From Polyodon spathula (Eukaryota > Chordata > Actinopteri > Acipenseriformes > Polyodontidae), in assembly GCF_017654505.1 (NCBI RefSeq), contig NC_054538.1, positions 66,098,524-66,162,523 of the forward strand: 64,000 nt of DNA, written 5' to 3'. Within the stretch, counting starts at the first letter, position 1, and each line of letters starts with the position of its first letter. This document shows positions 60,525 to 64,000 of the stretch, piece after piece. The notes under the pieces were generated by a model. The model was given only the letters and a program-made list of their open reading frames with translations, searched no databases and was not told the DNA's origin. Both the position numbers and the translations under genes were made by a program.

Positions 60525-63311
60525 TCTCCTCCAGTGAGAAATCCCATCGATGGAGAAATTTAGATAGCAACTCCCATTTCAATTAAGTCCAAAGCCCCAA
60601 GGAATTCTCAATAAAAACAATAGTCCTTATTTAAACATATTTAAAACCACGGTAAACATAATAATGGTTTACACATTTTGACCTGTAGGTCTTCCTCAGA
60701 GCACAGTAGAGATTCTGTATATACATCTGTGGCAATGTGCCCCACCCCTGTGTTTATTTATGTTTTGTGTGTTGCGTGTGGTGTGTTAATGTTGGTGTTT
60801 ATGTATAAAGTGCACAGATTAAAATATGGGTTATGAGCACAGGTTATATATCGTAAAGTGTAATTTGTATTTAGGCACGAGGATTGCACAAATCGATTCA
60901 CATGCAAAGTAAAAGTGTATTGATATGTGAGCACGGTAGTGCACAGATTAGTTAAGGTGCTGGGATTCAAGTGAATAATTAATTGGTAATTGAATCCCGG
61001 CACAACAGTATATATATATAGATGCACGAAGCACTCACTCGGGCTTGTGTGTCCGAGAGTGGAGTATATAAAACGATCAATTGCTACGAGTGCTGGAAGC
61101 TCCAGCAATGTACTTGTTTTGTGTAGTGTTCGTCCACCCTGTTTGTTAGTGTCTGTTCATTTTATTCATCTATTTATTTTGCCCTAAAGTGCCATGTCCT
61201 GTTTTGGTGTCTTTTTAAAAGCTTTTTATTTTCTCTTTAATAATAAAGCACGCAGCAGCGCTTTCATTCACAATTTCACTCACAGTGCTGTGTGTTCATT
61301 TCTGGTCTGACATCCCCACTAAAGCCAGCCTTTCACAACATCCCTCCTAAAGTCCAACTTCCACTGTCTCAAAGTGGCAGGAGGGTGGCAACGGGTTCTC
61401 AAGACTAAGTATAGTGGGGTCCGCTGACTCTGGCAGGTTCAGCCATGCTATGAAAGCTTGAATAATATACTGGAAGGGGCACTGACCAACCCACCTGGCC
61501 ATTGTGGTGAGTAATGACAGGTACATCATTATATAAAAGAATACAAAACCACCTATCAAATATAAGAAATAAAATATTAAATGACAATATTTACAAGGAA
61601 CAGACACACCATGGATGACTTAAAGTTTGTGGTTTTAGAAAAAAACTAAAATTAGATAATGTACACTATAGAAGAATAAAAGAAAATAAATGAATAAATA
61701 AACTAGATACCATGATGTATGAAGGTTTAAATTGGAAGGAACAGTAGATTGCTACATCATTAGCTATACAGTGAATGACCTCACAAAGACATTAGATTTA
61801 AAGAGAAATAAATGTGTGGTTACCATGGCATCAAACGCCTATAAATATGTCCACTGTTTGTTTTCAAACTCACTTTCTCTTGACAAAGGTATGTTAAACA
61901 TACCAAAACGTTGGACAGCTGGCTCTTTGATATTACAAAAGGATTAAAATCAAAAGAAAAAAGTAATATTGGTAGACAAAAATGTGAATAATTTATTAAA
62001 ATTTTTTTCTTATATCAGGACGTTTCGGTTTGCACGTCTTTAGCTGGATGGAAAGCGATATATAATGTTCAACACGGCATAATATTATACCCTGGAGGAC
62101 ACTGTTGTAGATCAACCTGACTTGACATATAGTGTAGAACTCACAGAAGGGATGTCTTCAGGCTAGTATTTCTCTATGGCTTCTAAGTCTGTTTTTGCAA
62201 AGGAGATTTTGCTGAAAGATGGTAGATGTATTTATTACAACTTTTGTGTTTTTAGTGTCAGTTTCATATATTTCCTTTCTGTTGTGTTCAGCTTATATAC
62301 CTGTATAACCATAGTATACGCAAACCTCAGTGCATTCAAATATTCTGCATGCAAAAGTTACCATACCTATGGATACGTACATATATATATAATATATATA
62401 TATATAGATATATATCTATATTATTATATATATATATATATATACGGTATATTGTGTACTAATGACGTTACTGCTTCCTCCCTCTTTGTTGCTGTTTTTT
62501 GAGCATTTGTATTGTCTAAGGTAGACTACAGCATATCATTTGCCAATATATTATTTTCAAAACTACTAACCGCTATGGAAATTTAACTCACTTTTCTAAA
62601 ATGTATTTATTTAAACTCCTGGATTTTTTAATATAAAAGTCACAATATTGCTTGAAATCCACCCAGAAATGCTTTGCAATTTTCATTAAATTTTTTCTGG
62701 TGTCTGGCCAAAATATAATGCTGCCATAATCATTTAGGAGAAGGTTTCAGACAATAAATATTGTGCTGTTTTGTGATCCATTTCATTTCCTTGTTTTCTG
62801 GTGGTATTCAATCAAATTAATTTCCAAGTGTCAAAGTTCGGGTGGTTACCCCCACCCCCACCCCCACCCCCACCCCACCCCAACCCCACACACAAACACA
62901 CACACTAACACACATAAAATGAAACAAAAGTATAAAACACAATTAATCAAGACAAACAACCAAACTAGTATTGAAGCCAACTTTCCAATTAAAATTACAC
63001 ACAAATCAATACAAACTGATCTACATTTCCTGCCAAAATCTAATTGAATTCACCCAAGAGACACTTATTTTGTTTTCCTATAAATTAGACCTTAATTGTT
63101 GTAATTTCCCAGCTGTTCCATTAACTTTCTCTTGTGAAACAGAACATTATACATATTTTTTTTTTGTCAATAAAAGTAGTTTCTGCAGGAATATCACTGT
63201 ATTATTTAAAGATAAAAAACAAGAGTTGTACTTACTTGCTCCCACCAAACAGATGTCACAGCTAAACAGCACCAGGATAGCAGAGTTCAGATACATAGGT
63301 AGATATGCCAT
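18330..63311 (-). CDS. fndc4: FNDC4 gene, five coding exons, 3' end not found
   Basis: The exons are 63311-63236, 50295-50180, 48319-48115, 20304-20218 and 18463-18330. Joined, they give 206 residues with no internal stop and matching phases (1, 0, 1, 1, 0). Order in the protein: signal peptide about 1-25, FNIII domain about 26-118, short stalk with an NSS sequon, membrane helix about 150-168, then a cytoplasmic tail with RQYDIIKDN. FNDC4 and FNDC5 are type I membrane proteins with one FNIII domain whose ectodomain can be shed. FNDC4 is favoured over FNDC5 by RPPAPVNVTV, WDVPEG, RVHFRTLK and PSNSS. The tail, ending in STPE and GLLHSK, is closer to FNDC5. Human FNDC4 is 234 residues, so roughly the last 10-30 residues are missing. 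Introns are 12,940, 1,860, 27,810 and 1,754 bases. Symbol a/b paralogue status cannot be decided here. Confidence 0.93.
18464..20217 (-). other. fndc4: FNDC4 intron 4
   Basis: 1,754 bases, phase 1, GT-AG. It contains an (AT)n tract at 19363-19432 and no other recognised element. Poly-T (transcript sense) lies directly before the 3' acceptor. Confidence 0.85.
19363..19432. repeat. (AT)n microsatellite with interruptions
   Basis: About 70 bases of TA dinucleotides broken twice by AATATATAATAT, inside intron 4. Confidence 0.95.
20218..20304 (-). CDS. fndc4: FNDC4 exon 4: stalk and membrane helix
   Basis: The acceptor CTTTGCAG precedes 20304 and the donor GCAG/GTGGGT follows 20218. The 87 bases (phase 1 at both ends) complete an aspartate codon with exon 3 and encode DPTMQGLKYRQLQTGEM followed by the hydrophobic IIIVVVLIMWA. 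LQTGE followed by IIVVVL.MWA is the conserved juxtamembrane and transmembrane signature of FNDC4/FNDC5. In the family the shed ectodomain is released just before this segment. Confidence 0.95.
20306..21888. other. Intron 3 segment, nothing recognised
   Basis: Unique-looking AT-rich DNA. Short frames here lack motifs. Confidence 0.5.
21889..22146. repeat. Long foldback, arms about 100 bp
   Basis: The left arm (about 21893-21998: AAAACACCAAGTTATCAAAA, AGTGCCCAACCATTTAAAGT, CAAGTTTCAAGAAACCATTG) is complementary to the right arm (about 22058-22143). A loop of roughly 50 bases contains TAAAAGCGGTGGGGCC. Both strands therefore read almost the same sentence twice. It is probably a foldback MITE. 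Confidence 0.8.
22160..22690 (+). pseudogene. hAT transposase C-terminal remnant
   Basis: From 22508 the plus strand reads SIPATSVPSEQVFSNAGQIV then SKCQPSLK, stops, and NVDAIMFLN. This is the dimerisation region of hAT (hobo/Ac/Tam3) transposases, where S.PATS..SER.FS.AG is typical. Only this C-terminal part is legible. Confidence 0.75.
22860..23095 (-). mobile_element. Possible LTR fragment, minus strand
   Basis: Minus strand reads GTAACACAGCAGGGAGGGGG, then AT-rich sequence, TATTTAAAG as a TATA-like box at about 22955-22947, then a GC-richer leader (CTGTTCAGGGCTGCTGCTGT). The order suggests the 5' part of an LTR. It is truncated and no target duplication is seen. Confidence 0.35.
23098..23530 (+). 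mobile_element. Tc1-like transposon, family 2, decayed
   Basis: Starts after TATA with CACACTGCTGTGCAAAAGTC, a Tc1-type terminal repeat. At about 23273-23361 the frame reads GIQSIINKYRETSSVIDKPR then TGRQ. That is the second helix-turn-helix and GRPR-like linker of Tc1 transposases. Stops end it soon after, and the DDE catalytic part is gone. Confidence 0.75.
23531..24570. other. Intron 3 segment, nothing recognised
   Basis: Poly-T at about 23826-23852 and poly-A at about 24549-24567. The latter sits just before the LINE fragment. Confidence 0.5.
24572..25440 (+). mobile_element. L2-clade LINE, 3' fragment 1
   Basis: Translation gives WMQQNFLQLNCNTTEVMLLG, SPRRLSNVGG, FDPHLTFGAHVRNVTKVSFF and RLRPILSS. 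After frameshifts come LDYCNALLPG, LQYVQNSAA and RDRAFCCYAPKLWKALPQII. This is the post-YADD half of an L2/Rex-like reverse transcriptase. The 3' end AAAGCGCTTTGAGATGTATC followed by ATCAAATAAAGACTATTATT is the usual tail. It is 5'-truncated, as expected for LINE insertions. Confidence 0.85.
25441..27530. other. Intron 3 segment, nothing recognised
   Basis: AT-rich unique DNA. No splice-bounded coding signal and no repeat boundaries that I can defend. Confidence 0.5.
27600..28520 (+). pseudogene. pogo/Tigger-like transposase remnant
   Basis: At 28191-28287 the frame reads VELLKEEEFPVVSQAAVAKK then VGVSTLQVPR. It matches the first helix-turn-helix of pogo/CENP-B-type transposases (SQAAVAKKFGVS.STV.R). 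Surrounding DNA repeats TTTAATTGGGAC at about 28068 and 28447 and ends with GTCCCGATAAAGCAGCG, as in pogo-like ends. The catalytic domain is not visible. Confidence 0.55.
28521..31195. other. Intron 3 segment, nothing recognised
   Basis: A GC-richer block at about 28740-29030 has a repeat-like texture (TCACTGAAGACGCTAGGGAG) but no family is recognised. Poly-A/T and (TTTA)n runs occur near 29200 and 29490. Confidence 0.45.
31196..31316 (+). mobile_element. Penelope-like tail: hammerhead-like core plus (TA)n
   Basis: TTGAGAAAGATATTTACAAC, then ATACCGAAACGTTAGGCAGC and TGGTGCTTTGAGC, running directly into about 68 bases of (TA)n. The first 52 bases are closely related to 61880-61932. The order U-U-G-A-N-A-A, short stem, GAAAC resembles the hammerhead ribozyme core found in Penelope-like element ends. 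Two core positions differ from the active consensus. Confidence 0.5.
31247..31316. repeat. (TA)n microsatellite
   Basis: Pure TA run of about 68 bases. Reading frames rich in Ile-Tyr across it are artefacts. Confidence 0.98.
31418..31950 (+). mobile_element. Solo LTR 1 with 5-bp target duplication
   Basis: Starts TGTGGCAAAGAGCCCCGCCC and ends CATTTCCTGCCACA, so TG...CA with TGTGGC/GCCACA inverted tips. It is flanked on both sides by GGGTC (31413-31417 and 31951-31955). GATATAAATGG near 31508 is a TATA-like box. It shares TTTAGGCACGAGGATTGCAC, TATGTGAGCACGG and TTTCTGGTCTGACGTCACCC-like text with the LTR at 60728-61337. No internal retroelement genes are present, as expected after LTR-LTR recombination. 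The parent is probably a Ty3/gypsy-type element. Confidence 0.9.
31691..31727. repeat. (ATA/AAT)n microsatellite within solo LTR 1
   Basis: About 37 bases of AAT triplets with one ACA interruption. It is an expansion private to this LTR copy. Confidence 0.9.
31972..32225 (+). mobile_element. Possible second LTR fragment
   Basis: Directly after LTR 1: GACTACAATTCCCAGAGTTC, then CCATAAAAGAGCC (TATA-like), then GAATAAAGAGCT (polyadenylation signal) near 32150. The order is that of an LTR, but ends and target duplication are not resolved. Confidence 0.35.
32226..32895. other. Intron 3 segment; (ATCC)n run
   Basis: (ATCC)n followed by (ATCT)n at about 32358-32388. Otherwise nothing recognised. 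Confidence 0.5.
32896..32936. repeat. Poly-C tract
   Basis: About 35 cytosines with one G and one A interruption. Such a run is prone to sequencing error and may form G-quadruplex or i-motif structures in the FNDC4 transcript strand (G-rich). Confidence 0.95.
32937..34410. other. Intron 3 segment, nothing recognised
   Basis: Short local duplication CTGTGGTGTAACCC at 33890 and 33910. Frames here have no motif. Confidence 0.5.
34411..34550. mobile_element. Short palindromic MITE, copy 2
   Basis: Left GGGTTATTCCTGGGATAAC and right TAATCCCAGCAGGTTATAGG are imperfect inverted repeats. The right end shares CCAGCTGTGGCTAATCCCAG with 15709-15726. It contains a private poly-A insertion at about 34480-34500. 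Confidence 0.6.
34551..35973. other. Intron 3 segment, nothing recognised
   Basis: Contains a frame at 34843-35091 that ends near a GTACAT, but no acceptor or domain supports it. Confidence 0.45.
35977..36612 (+). mobile_element. PIF/Harbinger element with TTA target duplication
   Basis: Ends are imperfect inverted repeats: AGGCCACTACCCACCAGAAG at the left, and the complement of CTCTGGTGTGTGCCAGCCT at the right. TTA flanks both sides (35974-35976 and 36613-36615), the three-base target duplication of PIF/Harbinger. Length is 636 bases, far shorter than an autonomous element. It holds a MADF-domain remnant but no transposase. Confidence 0.85.
36172..36420 (+). pseudogene. MADF/Myb-like domain remnant of Harbinger
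   Basis: Frame with EEKRILAMEEHPKLYDKDHR, IYKDTDLKDNTWESISKEI. MADF domains read 'hI..V...P.LYD..H..YKD...K..aW..Ia..l', and Harbinger transposons encode such a DNA-binding partner beside the transposase. The stop comes directly after the first 60 or so domain residues, so the helix 3 region is cut short. Confidence 0.75.
36820..37040. mobile_element. DNA-transposon end, unassigned
   Basis: GGGCGTGTTCACACTGGGTC with later TTAAGTGTGAACAACAAAG and CATTGTGAACAACTGCTGG: alternating TTCACACT/AGTGTGAAC blocks seen in many fish DNA transposons. The partner end is not found. Confidence 0.4.
37166..37188. repeat. (GT)n microsatellite
   Basis: GCGTGTGTGTGTGTGTGTGT followed by a short TA run. Confidence 0.9.
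37199..38034. other. Intron 3 segment, nothing recognised
   Basis: No exon or repeat recognised. Confidence 0.5.
38037..38255 (-). mobile_element. Complete Tc1/mariner MITE, family 1
   Basis: 219 bases with ends CAGCTATGATCAAAAGTTTT and the complement of AAAACTTTTGGCCATAGCTG (about 27 bases, two mismatches). TA flanks both sides (38035-38036 and 38256-38257). Internal TTTCATTTGACTTTATGAAG matches, in reverse, the blocks at 4381-4440 and 55098-55150. There is no coding capacity. Confidence 0.92.
38256..38659. other. Intron 3 segment, nothing recognised
   Basis: No exon or repeat recognised. Confidence 0.5.
38890..40105 (+). pseudogene. DIRS-type gag-like ORF, frameshifted
   Basis: Frame 1 from ATG 38890: proline- and serine-rich start, SRLLTAPTSP, a basic RQPRRFKRGS, then YKDWMTPKLLKVLFTKAIPI. 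The theme passes to other frames after about 39200. The 39314-39772 frame ends KIWKRIIEGKDINLVSILT...VVN then TAA. The same frame resumes beyond it with LSVGEFVLAFSIYRDILCSV, YPHRLHELNRYL and LFYQYHRAFSAKAAATLSAD, ending at 40105. These blocks match the gag-like ORF of DIRS-type fish retrotransposons. At least one frameshift and one nonsense codon make it inactive. Confidence 0.7.
40254..40540 (+). repeat. 76-110-bp tandem array, three units
   Basis: Units start with GTGACCA at 40254, 40364, 40444 and (partial) 40520. Each carries TTGCTGGGTCCTTCGCCCCT-like and GTCGGCATCGC text, 110, 80 and 76 bases long. The array is confined to the DIRS-like element. Confidence 0.9.
40721..42244. other. Intron 3 segment, nothing recognised
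   Basis: AT-rich DNA with a short (AC)n at about 41448-41457 and (TA)n at about 41755-41766. No exon seen. Confidence 0.5.
42245..42306. repeat. (AT)n microsatellite with interruptions
   Basis: TA run with AAATATATTATATATTATAT interruption. Confidence 0.95.
42687..43407. mobile_element. pogo/Tigger-type MITE
   Basis: The left end CAGTACACCCTCGCTATAAC and the complement of the right end GTTATAGCGAGGGTGTATTG form inverted repeats of about 20 bases. A second inner ATAACGAACCTT lies near both ends (42717 and 43345). TA follows the right end; the left flank is TG, a possible decayed TA duplication. 'CCCTCGCTATAACG' ends are typical of Tigger-like elements. The 720-base interior has only an unrecognised frame (42989-43348), with no DDE transposase. 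Confidence 0.8.
43411..46099. other. Intron 3 segment; LTR-like texture at start
   Basis: 43430-43790 is CT- and GT-rich with AGTATTTAGGAGGGA and AGAGCATTTTTTTT and could be an old LTR, without resolvable ends. The rest is AT-rich DNA with nothing recognised. Confidence 0.4.
46100..47335 (+). mobile_element. L2-clade LINE, 3' half
   Basis: The reverse transcriptase box FYADDAQIFLSFPPSD (YADD at 46139-46150) is followed by ISSWMYLHHLKLSLSKSD. In shifted frames come LVQALVLSRLDYGNSLLASL, LQLIQNSAAHLVFSLSHFSH and SYLQTIISPCTP. It ends GTAAGCCACCCTGGATAAGG, GCGTCTGCTAAG and a short AAATAAATAACAATAAT tail. This is the usual L2 order, 5'-truncated with several frameshifts. Confidence 0.9.
47336..48114. 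other. Intron 3 segment beside exon 3, nothing recognised
   Basis: No repeat or further exon recognised. Confidence 0.5.
48115..48319 (-). CDS. fndc4: FNDC4 exon 3: second half of FNIII domain
   Basis: The acceptor TTTTATAG precedes 48319 (phase 0) and the donor CAAG/GTAATG follows 48115 (phase 1). It encodes 68 residues: RQDGQMQRFIREINTTNRAC, VLWDLDEDTDYIVQVQSIGL, YGESQASKRVHFRTLK and the linker ETDRFPSNSSNQ. It contributes strands of the FNIII sandwich, with the tyrosine-corner DYIVQV. NTT (residue 78) matches the second glycosylation site known in irisin, and NSS (128) is an extra sequon in the linker. RVHFRTLK and DRFPSNSS are FNDC4-specific relative to FNDC5. Confidence 0.97.
48320..50179 (-). 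other. fndc4: FNDC4 intron 2
   Basis: 1,860 bases, phase 0, GT-AG. It holds a Tc1-like end at about 49150-49305 and otherwise nothing recognised. Confidence 0.85.
49150..49305 (+). mobile_element. Tc1-like right end, family 3
   Basis: AATGTGGAAATGTCCAAGGG followed by GGTGAATACTTTTGAGAGCC and ACTATA. It matches the same motif at 57860-57915, the typical right terminus of a Tc1-like element. Only this end remains. Confidence 0.7.
50180..50295 (-). CDS. fndc4: FNDC4 exon 2: first half of FNIII domain
   Basis: The acceptor CCACTACAG precedes 50295 (phase 1) and the donor CAGCAG/GTAAGC follows 50180 (phase 0). It encodes RPPAPVNVTVTQLKANAATV, SWDVPEGDVIIGYAISQQ. The start RPP.PVNVTV and the tryptophan in VSWDV are the FNIII landmark strands A-C. 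NVT (residue 33) matches the first glycosylation site of irisin. WDVPEG and GY separate it from FNDC5 (WDVLED, GF). The first codon is split with exon 1 and becomes asparagine, where human FNDC4 has aspartate. Confidence 0.97.
50296..51935. other. Intron 1 segment, nothing recognised
   Basis: No exon. CATGTGATTTTGTATCTATA at about 50668-50687 repeats text at about 48372-48392 in intron 2, a short shared repeat of unknown type. Confidence 0.5.
51936..51981. repeat. (AT)n microsatellite
   Basis: Pure TA run of about 42 bases. Confidence 0.97.
51982..52988. other. Intron 1 segment, nothing recognised
   Basis: No exon or repeat recognised. Confidence 0.5.
52989..53183 (+). mobile_element. 5S-rRNA-derived SINE or pseudogene with (ATT)n tail
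   Basis: GCATCGGCCATACCACTTTG, CCTGATCTCAGAAGCTAAGC and GTTGGGCTTAGTACTTGG follow 5S rRNA from its 5' end, keeping the internal promoter region in part, with two deletions (about 10 and 6 bases). GTGCTGTAG matches the 5S 3' end. A short unrelated 3' segment and a long ATT repeat (53126-53183) follow. A 5S head plus a simple-repeat tail fits a 5S-derived SINE better than a plain 5S pseudogene. Confidence 0.75.
53184..53947. other. Intron 1 segment, nothing recognised
   Basis: No exon or repeat recognised. Confidence 0.5.
53948..54319 (-). mobile_element. tRNA-headed SINE, copy C
   Basis: Same family and orientation as copy A. The minus strand starts GGGGGCTCCCGAGTGACGTC, and the head reaches CCTGGAGGTCTACAGTTTGAGTCC-like B box near 54240. 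The body CGACCGTGGACGGGAGTTCC is well preserved, and so is the distal part through AGTGAAAAGAAGCGATCGGC. Confidence 0.85.
54347..54865. mobile_element. piggyBac-like MITE with TTAA target duplication
   Basis: 519 bases flanked by TTAA at 54343-54346 and 54866-54869. The ends are CCCTTTGTCCAGGTCCGACA and, reversed, CCCTTAGCGGTCCATTTATT. The CCCTT tips and TTAA duplication are the piggyBac hallmarks. No transposase frame is present. Confidence 0.85.
55049..55340 (+). mobile_element. Tc1-like transposon end, family 1
   Basis: After TA, CAGCTCAGGCCAAATGTTTT is a decayed form of the repeat at 4334 and 38037. 55098-55150 is nearly identical to 4386-4438. Confidence 0.75.
55400..57190 (+). mobile_element. 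CR1-like LINE, much of the reverse transcriptase
   Basis: Across frames: KKEVRKAKREIEMNIAKGTK, FFQYYNSKRTFK, ANILNDYFSQVFTKED, then IANVIPIHKKGVKTKPVKYR, PIYLTSIICKLTETIIRSKM, VFRKGRSCLTSLLEFFEAAI, VYLDFSRD, GSVLGPLLFLIYIND, KFADDTKIGG, ERVQRRATRII and VWNQLPSNV. This is the ordered set of reverse transcriptase blocks of jockey-superfamily LINEs, including the catalytic FADD at about 56311. Many stops and frameshifts are present. The endonuclease part is missing. Confidence 0.88.
57191..57725. other. Intron 1 segment, nothing recognised
   Basis: (TTTA)n at about 57290-57310. No exon seen. Confidence 0.5.
57726..57917 (+). mobile_element. Tc1-like right end, family 3
   Basis: GTAGTAGGCATGTTGTGTAA, ATCAAATGATATAAACCCCC, AATTCCAGGTTGTAAGGCAA then GTCAATACTTTCGCAAGCCA and CTGTA. 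This is the classical Tc1 right end, with a TA next to it. The rest of the element is absent. Confidence 0.85.
57918..60479. other. Intron 1 segment, nothing recognised
   Basis: AT-rich DNA with poly-T at about 58844-58853 and 59067-59082. Short frames (57922-58149, 60069-60317) have no domain or splice support. Confidence 0.5.
60480..60523. repeat. (TA)n microsatellite at a Penelope-like tail
   Basis: TA run of about 35 bases. In minus orientation it is the 3' boundary of the Penelope-like segment that follows. Confidence 0.95.
60524..60716 (-). mobile_element. Penelope-like terminal segment with hammerhead-like motif
   Basis: On the minus strand CTCTGAGGAAGACCTACAGG, TCAAAATGTG (60701-60672) shows an intact CUGANGA box, a five-pair stem (GACCU/AGGUC) and AAAA where GAAA is expected. 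Downstream, AAATAAGGACTATTGTTTTT, ATTGAGAATTCCTTGG and finally (TA)n match the layout of Penelope/Neptune element ends. The LTR at 60728 was inserted right beside it. Confidence 0.55.
60728..61337 (+). mobile_element. Solo LTR 2 with 5-bp target duplication
   Basis: 610 bases starting TGTGGCAATGTGCCCCACCC and ending GCCAGCCTTTCACA, flanked by ACATC on both sides (60723-60727 and 61338-61342). GAGTATATAAAACG near 61063 is a TATA box and TAATAATAAAGC near 61240 holds AATAAA. Same family as 31418-31950. No internal genes remain. Confidence 0.92.
61343..61879. other. Intron 1 segment, nothing recognised
   Basis: The first 50 bases (CCTCCTAAAGTCCAACTTCC) may be the rest of an older element. No exon seen. 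Confidence 0.45.
61880..62046. mobile_element. Two opposed Penelope-like hammerhead-like motifs
   Basis: Plus strand 61880-61932: TTGACAAAGGTATGTTAAAC, ATACCAAAACGTTGGACAGC, TGGCTCTTTGA, with a five- to six-pair GGTATG/CATACC stem, a near copy of 31196-31248. Minus strand 62046-62014: CCAGCTAAAGACGTGCAAAC, CGAAACGTCCTGAT, with GAAAC and GUC present but CUAAAGA for CUGANGA. Both look like decayed ribozyme-bearing ends of Penelope-like elements. Confidence 0.45.
62384..62444. repeat. (TA)n microsatellite with interruptions
   Basis: TA-rich run with AGATATATATCTATATTATT interruption. It makes the Tyr/Ile-rich reading frame at 62176-62502 meaningless. Confidence 0.95.
62445..62848. other. Intron 1 segment, nothing recognised
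   Basis: No exon or repeat recognised. Confidence 0.5.
62849..62905. repeat. (CCCCCA)n and (CA)n repeat
   Basis: Four or more CCCCAC/CCCCCA units, then CACACA text. On the FNDC4 transcript strand this is (TGGGGG)n, a G-quadruplex-prone sequence about 350 bases inside intron 1. Confidence 0.95.
63236..63311 (-). CDS. fndc4: FNDC4 exon 1: signal peptide
   Basis: The ATG at 63311-63309 has a good Kozak context (G at -3, G at +4). It encodes 25 residues, MAYLPMYLNSAILVLFSCDI then CLVGA, and ends with the first base of a split codon before the donor GTAAGT at 63235. It is a short secretory signal with a hydrophobic core ILVLF and small residues GA at a likely cleavage point. The pattern VL..SCD...V.A just before RPP.PVNVTV matches human FNDC4, which identifies this distant exon. 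Confidence 0.88.
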
Positions 63312-64000
63312 GTCTTCTAGTAGAGCAGGTTCTTCTTATTGTTAAATCAAATAATGTTGTCAACTAAGATCCAACAGTCCTATATCATCGGTTGAAAAAA
63401 ATAAAAAAATGAAACTACATATTATGCATTTTTAACTGCAACTATCCTATAGTCTAAGTTCAACTAAAACATATACCTTCCGTTGCGACTAGTTTGCAGA
63501 CGCGCATACCAAAAGCTATTCTAGTAGACGCACTCGTACATTTAGTCAGAATGATTTAAGAGTTTAATTGAGTGTGGTGGTCTCATAATTGTAGACCCAT
63601 TCAATTAAACAATTCGATGTTTTAAAGCAAAGCAAAAAAATAATAAAATAAAAAAATGGTATGGTATGGTCAAAAGCCTTTAAATCTGTTCGGTCCTACA
63701 ACACAGATAGATAGATACTCATTGAAGCTTCAGTGCAATTTCAGCACTTTTTGTTCTCCAAAGAATGTGTTCCACAATGATTCTAAAAAACAGTGCTTTG
63801 CACTTCCAAGGCTTAGAAATCTAATTTAAAATAATAATGTGCACTATACTCAGCTCTGGCAAAACAAACAAAAAAACGCTATCAACAGATCGTGGTGGTA
63901 AACAACTCAATGAAACGATAATATGCGTAGTTCTTTCAGAACCGCAAACAGCTCTGTGCCAAGCAGTTAAACGAGATGCACAATGTTCGTCTGTATTTTC
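63312..64000 (-). promoter_or_regulatory. fndc4: FNDC4 5' UTR and upstream region
   Basis: Region upstream of the FNDC4 start codon. It must contain the 5' UTR, and perhaps an upstream non-coding exon as in mammals. No TATA box or dense CpG island is obvious; scattered CpGs lie at 63482-63535. The transcription start cannot be placed. Confidence 0.4.

Larger units (their letters stand above)
50296..63235 (-). other. fndc4: FNDC4 intron 1 (12.9 kb)
   Basis: 12,940 bases, phase 1, between the signal peptide and the FNIII domain. It contains the elements listed from 51936 to 62880. Confidence 0.85.

Noticed and set aside
1..64000. CRISPR arrays, operons, riboswitches, phage or other bacterial features
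   Set aside because: The sequence is vertebrate nuclear DNA with split genes and eukaryotic transposons; no such structure was seen.

Overview
The window is vertebrate nuclear DNA, almost certainly from a ray-finned fish. It is AT-rich and intron-dominated, with vertebrate GT-AG splice sites and a dense mix of fish-type transposons: L2, CR1-like, DIRS-like, Penelope-like, Tc1/mariner, PIF/Harbinger, piggyBac, hAT and pogo/Tigger. One tRNA-headed SINE, present three times, looks to me like a repeat common in sturgeon and paddlefish DNA. That recollection makes an acipenseriform plausible, but the sequence alone does not prove it.

Only one protein-coding gene is well supported. It is a minus-strand FNDC4 gene (fibronectin type III domain containing 4, sister of FNDC5/irisin), here five coding exons spread over 45 kb: 63311-63236 (signal peptide), 50295-50180 and 48319-48115 (FNIII domain), 20304-20218 (stalk and membrane helix) and 18463-18330 (cytoplasmic tail). 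Splice sites and phases agree at every junction and join into a 206-residue open frame. The last coding exon, carrying the stop codon, was not found. The gene body is FNDC4-like, but the tail keeps an FNDC5-like ending.

Layout by region. 1-18.3 kb lies downstream of the last recognised exon (last intron or 3' flank). It holds a perfect 18-bp-arm hairpin, SINEs, Tc1 and LINE remnants, a broken DIRS-like element and an unrecognised plus-strand two-exon candidate at 4.9-5.5 kb. Intron 4 (1.75 kb) and intron 2 (1.86 kb) are short. Intron 3 (27.8 kb) holds a long foldback, hAT, Tc1, L2 and pogo remnants, a solo LTR with perfect target duplication, a Harbinger element with a MADF-domain remnant, a Tc1 MITE, a DIRS-like gag element with a tandem array, a Tigger-type MITE and an L2 LINE. 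Intron 1 (12.9 kb) holds a 5S-rRNA-derived repeat, a SINE, a piggyBac-type MITE, a CR1-like LINE, Tc1 ends, Penelope-like tails with hammerhead-like motifs and a second solo LTR.

The gene is thus normal in structure but enlarged by transposons. The most interesting non-genic signals are the Penelope-like ends with a CUGANGA/GAAA-type core beside (TA)n tracts, several mobile elements whose ends and target duplications can be fixed to the base, and the ancestral-looking FNDC4 tail. I see no CRISPR array, operon, rRNA operon or functional tRNA.
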